DNA of 64,000 bases, from NCBI RefSeq assembly GCF_022682495.2, contig NC_071397.1:26241427-26305426 (forward strand). Direction: 5' to 3'. How positions within the stretch are numbered: the first letter of the stretch is position 1; each line of letters starts with the position of its first letter. Shown in pieces: positions 1-12,638 of the stretch. The translations under genes and the position numbers were made by a program. This DNA comes from Desmodus rotundus. Its lineage: Eukaryota > Chordata > Mammalia > Chiroptera > Phyllostomidae. The notes below the pieces were generated by a model. It was not told the DNA's origin. It saw only the letters and a list, made by a program, of their open reading frames with translations, and searched no databases.

Positions 1-2668
1 ATATCTGTGTCAATTAGTCCACTTAGCTAAGCTACATCCCTTTGCTTTGATTCATGGTGAAGGTAGGAGTTGACATATATAAGATGTGATTTTAAAAACA
101 TGTGAATTTATTCTTCTAAAAATAAGTTTTGAAAATAGATATCTCATGGCTAAATAAGAATAAATAGATAAATTGTTTACATCTCTGCAGTATAAAATTT
201 TATGGTTCCGTTTTTCAGAAAATAATGAATTTAGGGTAGATTGCATGATTACATCTTGAAATACAAAATTAACTTTAATATTATTCTCAACAGGAGGGCT
301 TCTAACTTTCTCAGTTCCAATTCATGGCTGCCTATAATTTCAACTTGACTTTCCATTATCAAAAAAATACTGCTGTGAATCCTTATTTCCAAAAGCAATT
401 GAACACCACAAAATAGCCAAAATATAAATAGGTAACATTAAAAAGAGGAAAATAAACCACTCAAATTTTTCAATACACATACACTCTATAAGAGAAACAT
501 TCCGATTAATCTTTTCCCCATAAGCTTAATAAAATATACTGTTAAAAATAAAGTAATGGGGAAAAGAATATACCTTGTGTTTATGGTCAGCACTGTCATT
601 CTGCAAAACAGGAAGAGCCTTCCAAGATATATTAAGGGGAATGCAAGTGTAACACCCCAATTCTAGTGTGACATAATTATTCTGTGCAACAGGTAGGACA
701 TATGTAAAATTTATAGCTTTCCTTTTGTAAGAACCTTCTTGTATGCACCGCTATTAAGTTTGTCAGAGAAAAATTTCTGTAGTAAAACATCCTCAAATTA
801 TCTATGAAGTTTATGCAGACATTTTAAAAGGGTTGTTTATAAACCAACCTAACTATATAAATAAGTTCTACTGCTTGAATTTTTCTGGATTGGCTGCATG
901 CAGACAAACTGTAGAATTCCAATGAGATCTTACTTCCTTGTAATAAGGTATCTGCAATCTCACATCAGTTACTTAGAACTAAATTCAGATAAGCTTGCTT
1001 TCTTAAAATAAAACATACAATGTTCTTAAAAACAACATTTTACAGAAACTATATATTTTCTCTCTTTTTTGCTACAGTGCTAGCTCAGCTGTAATTTACT
1101 CATGAGAAACAAAGACTATATACTCCTATAAATATCATTAAAACCTTGTAAAGGTCACATAAGTAGTTAAATCAAGTGATAACCACAAAAGTTAATGCAG
1201 CCTGGCAATCATACTGTATTTCCCTGGTCAATCATTCTCTATTTCTGTTAAAGCATAAAACTTCAGTACCTTCTCCTCTCTCCTCAAATGTCCAATATTT
1301 CCACTCCAACATTCACTCTGAGGGCATACTTACTAAAGAAGTGAAGCAACCCGTAGAAAACTTCCACAAATTTCTACCACCTTATCTAACACCCATCACC
1401 AACCTCTCTAAACACAATTTTGGACTTCTCTTTCTTTAATTAAGCTACACTAAATCTCATTTTTGTTAATCTTCTTAAAGACGATCACTACAGCAATTTT
1501 AATGGTCTAGAAGAGAAGGTGAATTTGATGATGTGGGTACACAGCTTCAAATTTACCTTCTCTTCGAGATCATTCTTGTGAACATGGAAATGTGGTATTA
1601 TGCTTGTTTTCACAATCATTGAACTCAATTCTACTTCGGATACTGGTTCATTTCTCTTCTTCTCTTCTAGCAACACTTATCAATTGATTGGGTGGAATAT
1701 ACTTCTGTCTCCTACTACTCAGTACTGTTATCTCTTAAATATACTCAGTCACGCTTTTGCCTCTGTTACGTTGAAGAGGGTTCCAAAGATATGACCTACA
1801 AAGTCCAATGTTCACATTTCAAGTGTTCATGTTACTTTACCTTTCTTGACTGGTTAACCAGAAAAAATATTCTTTCTATCTGAAAATATTTTATTCAGTT
1901 GGGATGTAGGAGGCCATATTCTCCTAGTTTTTTTCTTGTTTCACTTTCTACTCCTAAATCAATCAATCAGTTAATCAATCAATCATATTTTTCTCTTTTT
2001 TATGGAGTCCCTTTAATTGTAATTTAATATTTGCTTAATACAACACTGCTGATTCCATAATAGCCATTGACCAAACTGTGACTAACTCATAGTTGGATGA
2101 ACATGTTTTATAAAGAAAAAGATATAACAAAACCATGTATCAGCTATTGCATTGCAGTCTAAAACAACAGTTTTTGATTTCTAGCCATTTAGATTGGGTA
2201 AATAAAATAGTCAAGTTTTCCTCCCATATCTGAAAATACCCATCAGTAGAAATATTGTGATACATATAAACTAGTCGGCTTATGTTCTCAATATAATCTG
2301 TCATGTGTAATGTACAAATGAGAATCTCCAAATTTTTTTCATACTGTGTGATTTTATCTATTTGTAACCTATCATATTCTTTAAGATTATTTCTCAGAAT
2401 AAAAAGTGTGTGCACAATATGTATTCCAAACTGTTATTTGTTTCTTGGGCCAGAAACAAATTTGTGTGAGGGAGAAAATAAGGAGTTAGAATTTCTATTA
2501 TTATAACTCGCATGGTGCAAGCTTTTATCCATATTCTCTTATACATCACAATTCAATTAGATGGTTAATGTCATTCAGAACTAAGACAGAGCTAATGTTT
2601 ATTTATTCTTCTGTCTCAAATCCATCCCTCCTGTTGCCTGAAACCCAGTGTGGAGAAGTGCTACTATT
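1..2668. other. Unassigned AT-rich non-coding DNA
   Basis: No exon, RNA gene or recognisable transposon was seen on either strand. Open frames are short (under about 95 codons), have no recognisable domain and are spread evenly over both strands, as expected by chance in AT-rich sequence. A short AATC tandem array lies at 1957-1985. Strongly decayed repeats could be present but cannot be recognised by eye. Confidence 0.6.
1957..1985. repeat. Short AATC tandem repeat
   Basis: About seven copies of the tetramer AATC, with one imperfect unit (AGTT) in the middle. This is a simple sequence repeat. Confidence 0.8.
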
Positions 2669-2700
2669 AAAAAAAGAGAGAGAGAAAGAGAGAGAGAAAG
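2669..2700. repeat. Purine simple repeat (GA)n
   Basis: An A run followed by interrupted GA dinucleotides on the plus strand. It could be the remnant tail of an old retroposon, but no SINE body can be recognised beside it. Confidence 0.75.
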
Positions 2701-3896
2701 GCAAATGAGATCAGCTTTCACTTATAAAAATACAACTTAAAGATATTTTTACTTTAGAAAAAACACAAAACCACTGAGTTAGGGAGAATATCTAAGTGTT
2801 TTGCCCTGTCTGATTCTCAAATCTAGTGTGTGTTTTTTTCAATATTGTTGATAGTTTACAGCCAATATCTTAATATCTAGAACATTTGTTACATATTGGA
2901 AAGTCTTAATTTTTTATATTTAATCCTATTCATATTTCAATTCACATTGTTCAATCTGCTCACTTTTTAAGGTCATTAAATGTGACATGGTTTATTAAAA
3001 TCATGTTAATGGATTTAATCTTAAAAACACTAGTATTATTCATTTTTGATTCAATGACTTTTTAACTTCACTATAATTTGCCATATAAAAAAGTCTATTG
3101 GAGTTCAAATACTTAGTTTATGCCATTCTTTAAGGGAATATTTAAGAATATGAGAAGGTAAACTTTCATATTTTCTATAAATATTTATTATTGGGGAGAG
3201 ATATAAAAACAGAAAACTTTTCTTCAGTATAGATAGGATTATAAAGGATCAAAATAGAAAACTACGTTGCATTCCATTATGTGTAGTTACATTGAAAAAT
3301 ATTTTTCCAATAACATGATTTTCCCCTCTGAATGTAAGTATGAAAAGAGGATGTTGCTGTTTATTATGGAGAGTACCAACTTAGCAAACTTAGGAATGTA
3401 AGTAATGACTATATTACTACCTTGTTTCTAAGCCATCAAAATTGCTTATAAGCAGTACACTGTATTTTTTAAGGCCATTAGTATGAGACGAGCTTCAACC
3501 TTCAACCACAAATATAATAAAAAATCCATTATAAAGGAGACAGCCTGAAAATGTGTTCTGTTCTCAAAATTCAATATAAATACTAGTTTCAAATAATGAC
3601 AGAACTAAGGAATTCCACTTTGGTATTAACATTTTCTTTTATGTTGATGAGGTGTTGAAATAAACAAAAATAACTATTTCCTCTGTTTCAAATGTATAGC
3701 CTTTCTACAGTAAAACAAGATAAATTTAACTTACCACATTCTAATAAGGCTTAATTACTTTGTTCTATAAGTAATCTATTAATTAATGAGACATAGTTTA
3801 GGTTGAATTGAGTAGGCTTCTATTTTATTCCTGCCATTCATATTAATTCTTGTATAAATAATTTGAGAGGTAAGGTCAATAACATTTTTAAATATA
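2701..3896. other. Unassigned AT-rich non-coding DNA
   Basis: Nothing recognisable on either strand: no long open frame, no tandem array and no repeat family I can name. It ends at the TA dinucleotide (3895-3896) that flanks the mariner element. Confidence 0.55.
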
Positions 3897-4577
3897 CAAG
3901 GTCTGCCCAGAAGGTATCCAGCCATGTAATATGAAAAATAGAGACATTTATTGAAGAAGATACAAATAACATTGTACATTGGACAATGATGTCTCAGTCT
4001 CCTTCAAAGTATGTACGTTGGGACTTCACACAGTTCTCCCAGTCATCAACAGCTACCCTGTCATATTTTCCTGAATCTCATTGATAGTCTGAAATCTCTC
4101 CTGTTGCTTTTCAAAGGTGATTTTAGTTTTGGGAAAAAACAGAAGTCACAAGACACCAAATCTGAGCTGTAGTGGGGCTGAGTCACCTGGATGAGTTAAT
4201 TTTTGGCCAAAAAATTCTGCATGAGACTTGATGCACCAGTGGGCACGTGTCCGTGGTGACACTGCCAATCACCAGCTCCCCATAGCTGCAGCCTTCTGAA
4301 TCATCTGAGTAGTTTCCATGGAGGAATGTTCAAGCTTAATGGAAAATTTGATACAGATTCGTTACTCTACTTGCTCAGGCATTTTGAATGTGACAGCCAC
4401 ACAGTACACAGGCTCACTCAACAGCGTCTTCAGCCCCCACTGACTAGTACAGTGAAGTTGTCATTGTTCATGCATGTGCATTCCAGTCCACTCTCCTTGG
4501 CTGCCAGGTTACACCAAGTTACACAAGCCATTCTTGTTATATTAACAATGGCTGGACTTTTTTCCGGATAGAACTTG
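3897..4577 (-). mobile_element. Internally deleted mariner-type DNA transposon, copy 1
   Basis: A 681-bp element bounded by imperfect terminal inverted repeats. The left end starts CAAGGTCTGCCCAGAAGG, and the right end read on the minus strand starts CAAGTTCTATCCGGAAAA; both then run into CCAGCCAT. TA dinucleotides flank both ends (3895-3896 and 4578-4579), the mariner target duplication. On the minus strand two separate blocks of a mariner transposase can be read: an N-terminal helix-turn-helix block (about 4365-4270, with KLEHSSMETTQMIQKA) followed at once by a decayed C-terminal catalytic block. The roughly 200 residues normally between them are missing, which explains the length (autonomous mariners are about 1.3 kb). 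Stops and frameshifts make it non-functional. A sister copy lies at 27463-28130. Confidence 0.85.
4040..4375 (-). pseudogene. Mariner transposase remnant with the middle missing
   Basis: Minus-strand remnant inside the element at 3897-4577. It starts with a motif like IKF-IKLEHSS-MET (the first helix-turn-helix of mariner transposases), continues to MIQKA, then jumps directly to the equivalent of the 'GNWQLHHDNAPAH' catalytic region and on to a decayed 'PDLAPCDF..F.KLK' block. The first catalytic aspartate lies in the missing part. Several in-frame stops are present, so no functional transposase can be made. The open frame on the opposite strand at 4326-4571 is only a shadow. Confidence 0.75.
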
Positions 4578-4579
4578 TA

Positions 4580-7181
4580 TATATATTTTAATCTACCCTG
4601 ACATTCTCTACCTTTTACTTGATATATTTAGACATTTTACGGGAAAACTGATTATTGATATAGTTGGATTAATAACTGCCATATTAGTAGCCCTTATCGT
4701 TATTTTTTATCAATGTCCCTTCATTTTCTACCTTCTTTAGTTTTAATTGAGCATATTTGTATATTATTTTATCTCCTCTTCTGGCTTATGGATTATACTT
4801 TTAAATTTTTTTTATTTTCCAATATGCACTAATAATTAATTTAAATCCAACTATGTTGCTTCATGTGCAGTATAGTTACCTCATAACAATTCTCCAATCT
4901 CCCTCCATTCACTTAAGATATTGCTGACATTCATTTCACTTAGTAAGTGCTATAATCATCCAATATCTTTTGTACCATTATTAGTCTAAACAGTTATCTT
5001 TCAGATGAAGAATAAGAAAAATATTTTTTTACTTTCATTTGTTCCTTTGTTGATGCTTTTTCTTTTCTATATAGGTCTGTATGTCTAATGATATAGTTTT
5101 TATCCTCACTAAAGATTTTGTTTTTATATTTCTTTCAGGACATGAGATCTTTATTTCTCCTCTACTAGTGAAGTCTACTTTCTCAATTTGGCTCCAGAAC
5201 CTTCTGCTCCAGGTAAGAAGATCTTGACTTTGATTCTGGATCAATCTGTCTCCACTTTTAGTAGCGGCAATAACAGTGTTCTGATGAGACCAAGAAAAGT
5301 AATTGATTTTTAGTTTGTTTAAGTTTTTCTTGTCATAGTGATAGGTGTGACTACCCCTAAACTCTTTTCATATTGGGTCTGAAACCAGCAGTCACCATAT
5401 GCTTTTTATACCTCCTTTATACTCAATATTTATTATTAGTGGACGGTGTCTATTAGAGGTGCGTCTTCCATTTAAAGAAAATAACTTGCAATGTTCTAAC
5501 AACAATTTTGACATTGATATTCTTTTATTGAAAAATGAAACACCTTGACTTTTGGTAGATTCCCATAATATTATTGTCATTGTTTTCATGTTTATTTCCT
5601 ACTTGTTTATGGAGATTCTCCTGTATGGATATTTATTCATGTTCTGATGTGTCTTAGCACATGTCTAGTTTATTCAAATTACAGGTGACCTAAATAATAA
5701 ATTTCAAGATGGTTCCATTTTGAAAAACCTGCTGAGCACTAGATTGGAAGCACAAAGTAGAGTGAGGGAAATCATGTTATGTTCCACTGGGAGATATCAT
5801 TTGCCTTTTAGCAGCATATTAGAAATACACATTTTAGAAATAGAAACAAACTATTCTGTACTTTCCTCCCATAAGACATATTTCTCAGCCATGTGCAGAA
5901 TTTTCTTTTTTGTAGAGTTTTTCTTTGTAAGTGGAAAACTCATGAGTTTAATATGGTATTATTCTTTGTAATTGTAGAAATTGGCACACAGAATTTTAAA
6001 TCACATTGAAAGAATAAGCCACTTACTTTCCAGAAAGGTTTTACTTGGTCAAGAGAGGTCATATTTCTTCAGAACACTTGTCAATATGTTTCATTAGAAT
6101 TTAAAAATATACTAAAAGCATCACTGAAATTATTTTTTAAAAAACTGATGTGAAAATACTAAATATAAAGCTTACTGCTAGTCCAGGTTGAAACTTTTGT
6201 TAAAAACAATGCAAAACTCTTCTATTGTGAACTATAACAATGAAGTATTAATATATACTTCTCACTTTTGAAATATTAATTTGTCCTTCAGTTAACAAAG
6301 GCATCCTTCTCTTTAATCAGGCAGGACAATACATTTCAAAAATATCTGAAAAAAACTCTCAGTGAATCACTGTGAGAATTTGAACACTAAAGGTTTTACT
6401 ACTTTTTTGTTTTGCTTCATTTCAGGCACCAGACAAATGAAAAATTATTATTGTTATATATAATTATATGCAATTAAACTATATAATAAATATACATATT
6501 TTGCTGTTTCTATTCTCCTCCTTATTGCTTGTATATTTAAACCATGTTAAAGTGCTAAAAATTATCAGAAAATTACAGTATCTCTGCACGTGCTATTTTT
6601 TTGAGGTTACTACAACTCATATAGACAAACATAGAAAATGAAGACTGTCCTTGAGTCATGAATACTGGAATCAAGCCATAGGCTTTTCCTCACTATTATA
6701 AAGGAATGTAAATTTATAGAGCTGCCATGACAACACCTTAGCTTTCCAGAGCTCAGGAACAGACAAGCTGTACATCAAGAGAGAACTGTCAGTCCTAAAC
6801 CTCGTGTACACTATCATAAAGCTCAGACCTGGAGTGCATATTTATCTCCAAAGAAATCAATTGGAAAATGCACAAGAAACTCAAATGAACCTTCAACACA
6901 GCATCAGTACTGGGACTGGTAACTGGGAGTGAAGCACAGATAAGGTTTTGAAGAGTTTATACAATTTAGTGTTGACATAAGGGTTTCTTGAGGTGAAACA
7001 TCCCATAAAATATCAATTGTGCCTTGACACTTGGGAATACAAAACATACCTTATATCTGGGTACTTACACTTACACTTAGATCTAAGAAGAACATTTTTC
7101 CAAATGATGGAACTTTAAATTATTTTTAAGTCTTATCTCAGAAGAGCATTGGGATCCCATTATTGTTTTTAATCTATTTTT
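4580..7181. other. Unassigned AT-rich non-coding DNA
   Basis: No exon or repeat that I can identify. Several short frames exist (for example the 83-codon frame at 5720-5971), but they are hydrophobic, low-complexity translations without known motifs. The region ends at the target-site duplication of the L1 insertion. Confidence 0.55.
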
Positions 7182-7196
7182 AAAAAGTATCAATTA
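7182..7196. repeat. Left target-site duplication of L1 insertion
   Basis: AAAAAGTATCAATTA occurs here and again, identically, at 8057-8071. The A-rich start fits cleavage by L1 endonuclease at a TTTT/A-type site. Confidence 0.93.
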
Positions 7197-7197
7197 C

Positions 7198-7797
7198 TTG
7201 AACAGACACTTCTCCAAGGAAGACATACAGAGGGCCCAGAGACATATGAAAAGATGCTCAGCATCAGTAGCCATCAGAGAGATGCAAATTAAAACCACAA
7301 TGAGGTACCATCTCACACCAGTCAGAGTGGCCAACATAAACAAATCAACAAACAAATGTTGGAGAGGATGCAGAGAAAAGGGAACCCTAGTGCACTGTTG
7401 GTGGGAATGCAGACTGGTGAGGCCACTGTGGAAAACAGTATGGAATTTCCTCAGAAAACAAAAAATGGAACTGCTCTTTGACCCAGCAATTCCGCTGCTG
7501 GGATTATACCCTAAGAACCCTGAAACACCAATCCAAAAGAACCTGTGCACCCCAATGTTCATAGCAGCACAATTTACAATAGCCAAGTGCTGGAAGCAAC
7601 CTAAGTGCCCATCAGCAAACAAGTGGATCCAAAAACTATGGTATATTTACACAATGGAATTCTACGCAGCAGAGAGAAAGAAGGAGCTTATACCCTTTGC
7701 AACAGCATGGATGGAACTGGAGAGCATTATGCTAAGTGAAATAAGCCAGGTTGTGAGGGACAAATACCATATGATCTCACCTTTAACTGGAACATAA
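7198..7797 (+). pseudogene. L1 ORF2 protein, C-terminal 199 codons (open but truncated)
   Basis: ORF2p is the L1 endonuclease/reverse transcriptase; only its C-terminal domain remains. The frame is open through 199 codons with no stop or frameshift. Hallmarks are NRHFSKEDI and [20 protein letters not shown] near the start, a CX3CX7HX4C cysteine/histidine motif (residues C54, C58, H66, C71), FDPAIPLLG, and [16 protein letters not shown] near the end. There is no ATG: the frame begins at TTG right at the insertion point, so it is a truncated copy and not a host gene. The open frame on the opposite strand (7194-7622) is a shadow. Confidence 0.95.
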
Positions 7798-7867
7798 TCA
7801 ATAGAAGAAAAAAGCAAACAAAATATAACCAGAGACATTGAAGTTAAGAACAATCTAACAATAGCCT

Positions 7868-8005
7868 GGGGGGGGGGGGTGGTGACAGTGGGAAGAGGGG
7901 ATTTCAGGAACTACTATAAAGGACACATGGACAAAACCAAGGGGGAGTGTGGAGGTGGGGGAGGGAGGTGGGTTCAGCTGGGGTGGGGTGGAGGGATGGG
8001 GAGAA
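7868..8005 (+). other. G-rich polypurine tract of the L1 3' UTR
   Basis: A run of 12 G followed by repeated GGG/GGGG blocks (GGGGGAGTGTGG, GGTGGGGGAGGGAGG and similar). L1 3' UTRs in mammals typically carry such a tract, which can form G-quadruplexes in vitro. The same tract, less regular, recurs in the other two L1 copies at about 37563-37700 and 42287-42430. Confidence 0.8.
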
Positions 8006-8056
8006 AAGGCATACAACTGTAACTGAATAACAATAAAATTTTTTTAAAAATTTTTA

Positions 8057-8071
8057 AAAAAGTATCAATTA
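8057..8071. repeat. Right target-site duplication of L1 insertion
   Basis: Identical to 7182-7196 over 15 bases. It marks the 3' boundary of the L1 insertion after its A/T-rich tail. Confidence 0.93.
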
Positions 8072-9464
8072 TAGGTGGAATTCATTCCATCGTAAGATTT
8101 TAAAAAACATATATTGACTAAACACGTGTTTGAATTTGTATTTAGAAAGATTTACTGATGGCTTTATTTTATAAAACATAATGCTAGTTTTCCATCTATA
8201 AAATTAGTGAAAGGTTCAGATAAGAAATGAGCTTGAAACCAGATTTTTTAAAAATATTTTTTGTAAATTTTCATTAGTGGTATTATACAATTAGAAAATC
8301 TATGGAAATCCATGAAACAGAATAAAAACACATTTAAAAAAAAACAGGAGCTTTAAGAAAGAGTGTTCTTACAGTAAAAACAATTGAGCTTATATTCCAT
8401 CTTTAAGGGCGTAGATTTTTCACCTCCATTCTTAGTCAACTTCCTTTCATATAGCAAGCATTCCATAAAGGACTAACAAAAAGTTAAATGATTAACTCTA
8501 ACTTTAGTATATATATAATCACCACTCAATAATATTTTATGGAAAATCAACAATTATGAAGTTGTTGCAAAATTGCAAAATAGAAGCCAAACAGCTACTG
8601 TACAAATTGACACAAGAAATGATAGCATATTGAAACATTATTTTTTTCAATGATAAAGGTAATAAAAAGAAGTTGAATTCTGTTGAATTTATGACTGATA
8701 AGATTTGCTGATGGATGAGCAGTTTGAAGTGTGTGTTATTTATAAATCAGACAAAGATAACTTTAAGAAAGTTGTTGCAGCAACTGAAATCATGGTGTTT
8801 CTTAATGAAATGAGCAATGCAAGAAAAAGGTGTATTTGTGTAGAAAAGCTCCATTGTAAAGTTCTGGGCATGATACTTTTGATTTTTCTTTTAGATACAC
8901 AAGTGTTTATGAGATGGTTGAATACAGAGGTATAGAAGTCTGAGATCAAAGAAAGAATATAGCTGAAAAAATTAACTCGTATCCTCTGATAAAGAAATGC
9001 ATTAGAATAGGAGGAACAGGTGGTGAAGGGGAGGAAAGTTCTTAAAGAGGGAAGGAATCACAATGCTATGCTACATAGTAAAAAGACATCTGTTCCAAGG
9101 AGTTGAGTACTGAACATAACGTTAGGTAGGCTTTATGACTTTAAGAAAAGCAGTTTTATTAGAATTGTAGAGTAAAACTTATTTATGTACATTTTCTACT
9201 CATTTAATTTTGAATTCCTTAATGACAGTGTCAGCCTTTTTCTCTCATGGTATATCCAAGGCAAATTGTGCAGTGCTTTCCAAATAAACACAATGTTTTG
9301 GAGTAATTTGCTGAGTGATGTCAAGGAGGAAGAGCAGTTCTCACTTTTCGAACTGTTTGATTTATTATTTATTTTAGTTGGTCTAAAAATATAGGAGTGT
9401 TAGAGGATACCAAAATTATACAAAGTCACTCTTTTTATTTATATTGTGAAAATTTGTATTTGTT
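8072..9464. other. Unassigned AT-rich non-coding DNA
   Basis: No gene is recognisable. The stretch at about 9190-9290 has weak resemblance to an L2 3' end but is too diverged to call. Confidence 0.5.
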
Positions 9465-9592
9465 AATTTTAGAAGGGCTGTGAGGGGGGCAGAGAGAGAG
9501 AGAAAGAGAGAGAGAGAGAAACTTGTTGTTCCACTTATTTATGAATTCATTGGTTGATTCTTCTATGTGCCCTGACTGGTCCCTTTATTTTT
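9465..9592 (-). mobile_element. Decayed tRNA-derived SINE fragment (minus strand)
   Basis: A (GA)n tract at 9490-9520 (the CT-rich SINE segment in reverse) is followed by a body ending in TGTGCCCTGACTGGTCCC, which resembles the reverse complement of the internal GGTCAGGGCACAT segment of Ves-type SINEs. It is truncated and much more diverged than the Ves copies at 12639 and 14739. It may belong to an older, related SINE family. Confidence 0.5.
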
Positions 9593-12500
9593 AAATACTC
9601 TCATTAAATGATTATGTTTTTTTGGCAAAGACAAACATAAAAATGAATTTAACACTAATGGGCAGAACTGTGGTAACATGTGGAGCTAATTTCAAATATT
9701 TATTTTCCTTTCAGGCAAGTTCTTTGATTTGGATGAAACCACTTCTGGTTGATTTATACTGGACCATAATTTTGAGTTGTGTTTTGAGTTGTGTTTTATT
9801 TCTAGAGCAGTATATGTCACTGAAAATACAAGACCTTTTATTTCCCCTGTGTTACAACAACCAGCACCTTCTAGGTAGCAGCTACTCCAGCAGTCCAGGT
9901 CTCAAAGTGAGGCCAGCAGTGATATAGAAGAGACATCCTAAATAACCTTCAACAAAGTGAATAAAACAAAACAAAACAATACAAAACAAAAATGTTTGTT
10001 TGCAGCCACAAACCTTAAGGGAATATTTTTCACCTCAGGGTACTCTAACCTATTCTCATTGCTACAAATACAAAGCAAATTTCTTCAATGTATTTATATC
10101 ACCTACATGGGTAATAATATGAATTAATAAAATATAGTTTCTCTTAATATATTTACCTTTCCTTACTTTCATGTAGTTAGAAGGTTATATTCTTTAGTGC
10201 TGTATGCAAAGTATTTCATAGGGAGGACATGAGAAGTAAGTTTAAGTCATTCTACTTTTCGTATTCTAAATGCTGAATCTCTTAGAAAGCATAGAATTAG
10301 TTGACAAGGTAAAAGTGAAGGAGGAAACTTGGAATACATTACAAAAGTACTATCTTGAAGAAGTGTCTATGTGAGTGTAGGTTTTCCTCAAAATAAGAAA
10401 GCTATTCCTCTAGAAGACTGAAACAAAATATCCACTGCACTGGCAGGTGAGAGGAGGCAGTAAGTGGAGGGAGGCTGATTGCATAGTAGCTCTAGGTGGA
10501 TGAGATGATAAGCAATTTAAAAAAATGTATCTCAGGAAGCTGTGCAAACACTGTAAACTCATGGGTACCTTCAAGACAGTGATGAGAACCCACAACAGGG
10601 TTTGTGGTAACACATGTTGCCTGAGCATCAGCCCCATTTCCTTCGATCCTTTGGCCTTCTGTGACAAATGGAACTGTGGCACAACCCCTTCTGTGTAGAT
10701 GGGGTGGTGTCTGCGGGGCCAAGTGTATCCGCCAACTCAATGGAAGATGACATGAGAGTATGCCCTGTTAAAAATAAAATTTTAGATCTTGAATGAATGA
10801 CTCTGGGAATTGTGATTGAGATTTATAATTGGTATATTTATCAATAAAATAAAACTATAATATATTTAATATAATATTTCTACTCGTACTTGTCTAAAAC
10901 AAAGAGATTTTATCACATTGCCAAGGGTAATAATGTCAGTTATTTTTATTTATTATTTATTTATTTCTGTCTTTTGTAAAACCTTGTAAATATTATCTAA
11001 TTTTCACAATATCATTCTGAGACTGATAACTATATTATGTTGAATTTAATAGTTAATAAACTAGATGTAGATCTTTTTCATATGGAAGAAGAAAATGAAC
11101 TATTGAGAAACAACTTTTTAAAATCTAACTTTTAGTCAATATTAAAATAAATTTCTAAAATAACAAATAGACTGAAGAAACAATTCATAATGGAAAACTA
11201 ATATGATCTATAACAACTTACTAGATATACTCAACCGATTTTCTTCTCATAAAAATGTCTGAATCCGTTCCTTAATTTACATTTGAAGGTGTATGAATAA
11301 AGATTTAAATAACTTGGAGAATTTTCAGTGTTACTTCCCTACTTCTTTATCTCTATTTACCCCATAATCACCTTCATTTTTAAGAAAAATAAAAAAAAAA
11401 ACATTTCTATTCCAATTGTTCATCATATAGTACACTCAGGACCTAGGGCCCATTGTGTTAAAGTCAGGGCATATTGGATTTCCCTATTTTCCTCTTCTTC
11501 CTAGGGCAGAATTTGGCAAGGCATTTCTCTTCTTGAAAGTTTATAACTCATCAAACCTGAATCTCAAAGGTAAACTGATGTGGTACTATTTCGGAGGATC
11601 AACCATCTACATTCAGACAGGAAGAGGACTCACTTAAGCTTATTATCGAAGTTTTGTTCTCTATACATTTAGAATGCTATGCATTTGAGTAGATTGTATA
11701 CATGTTTAACTGTTAAAATTTTACTAGGTTCCTGATTCTCTGATGGGTCCTCTTGTGCACAGCTATGAGTTTAGAGTCCTAAGGGAAGCTGGGGTAATGG
11801 CAAAATATGGGCTTCAAACCTCCACCCTGTCCATGAATGCACTGTTTTTATGGACTTCCCTTTATCAGTAAAGAACTCCTAAGTCCTATTAATATAACTA
11901 AACTATATATTATATTGGAATTTGGCTGAAACACTGAAGTGAACACAACACAATGAACACAAAAAAGTGGTATATTTTTTCCCAGGGAGTCACTTAAAGA
12001 AAACTGATGCCTTTTATGGCTTTTTAAATAGTATTTCCCTACATTTCTTTCATGTGATTGATCAAGTGGATCCTGTTTCAGCAGTTTATAATTCCACTTG
12101 AATTCTTAGTTACCATAGAAACAACTGGTCCCCAAAGTCCCCTTTTAAATGAGATTTTACTTAAGGGAAAATGATCGTGCTAATTAAGATTTTTTTTTAT
12201 TGGAAACTAAAGACCTTGAAATATTTAGCAGCTGTGACAAATTTCAGAAAACATGTATTTCTGAATATGCATTTCCAGAGCAAATTTATATAAAAAGAAC
12301 ATAGAGTACTGGTATGTTTATTCATGTTCAATTATGTAGTATTTGCTTTTACATGGAAAATCCACACTATTTTTCTAAAAAGAGGAGATTATGCTATGTT
12401 GTCATATGAATTGAATATAATTCTATGATATAAATGAGATAAAATATTAAAAATGTTGAAGATAATTTATACAGAAAAAGAGTTACAAAGAAACAGTTAT

Positions 12501-12622
12501 TTGGGGAGAAAATCTGTAAATTGAAATGCACAGTGAAACTGATACGTCATCTAGCATTTTTTTTCATAGACTACTTATGTCTTAAATAATTAAATTTCTT
12601 TAAATATTGAAGCACCAATTCT
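9593..12622. other. Unassigned non-coding DNA
   Basis: No exon is recognisable. A short AAAAC-type array lies at 9963-9990. The slightly GC-richer segment 10400-10760 holds overlapping minus-strand frames of 82-90 codons, but their translations show no known domain. Confidence 0.5.
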
Positions 12623-12638
12623 AAAAATTAAAAGCATT
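12623..12638. repeat. Left target-site duplication of Ves SINE
   Basis: AAAAATTAAAAGCATT is repeated identically at 12841-12856, right after the SINE A-rich tail. The A-rich start is an L1-endonuclease signature. Confidence 0.93.

Larger units (their letters stand above)
7197..8056 (+). mobile_element. 5'-truncated young LINE-1 (L1) insertion
   Basis: An 860-bp L1 3' end. It holds the ORF2 C-terminus (to 7797), a 3' UTR with a run of 12 G (7868-7879) and a purine-rich G-block stretch to about 8005, then AATAAA and an A/T-rich tail. A perfect 15-bp target-site duplication flanks it. Its 3' part is nearly identical to the L1 at 37343-37735. The open reading frame and intact duplication indicate a fairly recent insertion. 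Truncation at the 5' end removed the promoter, ORF1, the endonuclease and the reverse transcriptase, so the copy is dead. Confidence 0.96.

Noticed and set aside
1957..1985. Regular short repeats considered as a CRISPR array
   Set aside because: Tetramer repeats without spacers, in a clearly eukaryotic sequence.
4326..4571. Plus-strand frame conserved between the two mariner copies (also at 27890-28081)
   Set aside because: It is antisense to the transposase relic. Similarity between copies comes from shared transposon ancestry rather than selection on this frame.
7194..7622. 142-codon minus-strand open frame
   Set aside because: It is the reverse-strand shadow of the L1 ORF2 C-terminus at 7198-7797, whose plus-strand translation matches L1 protein throughout.
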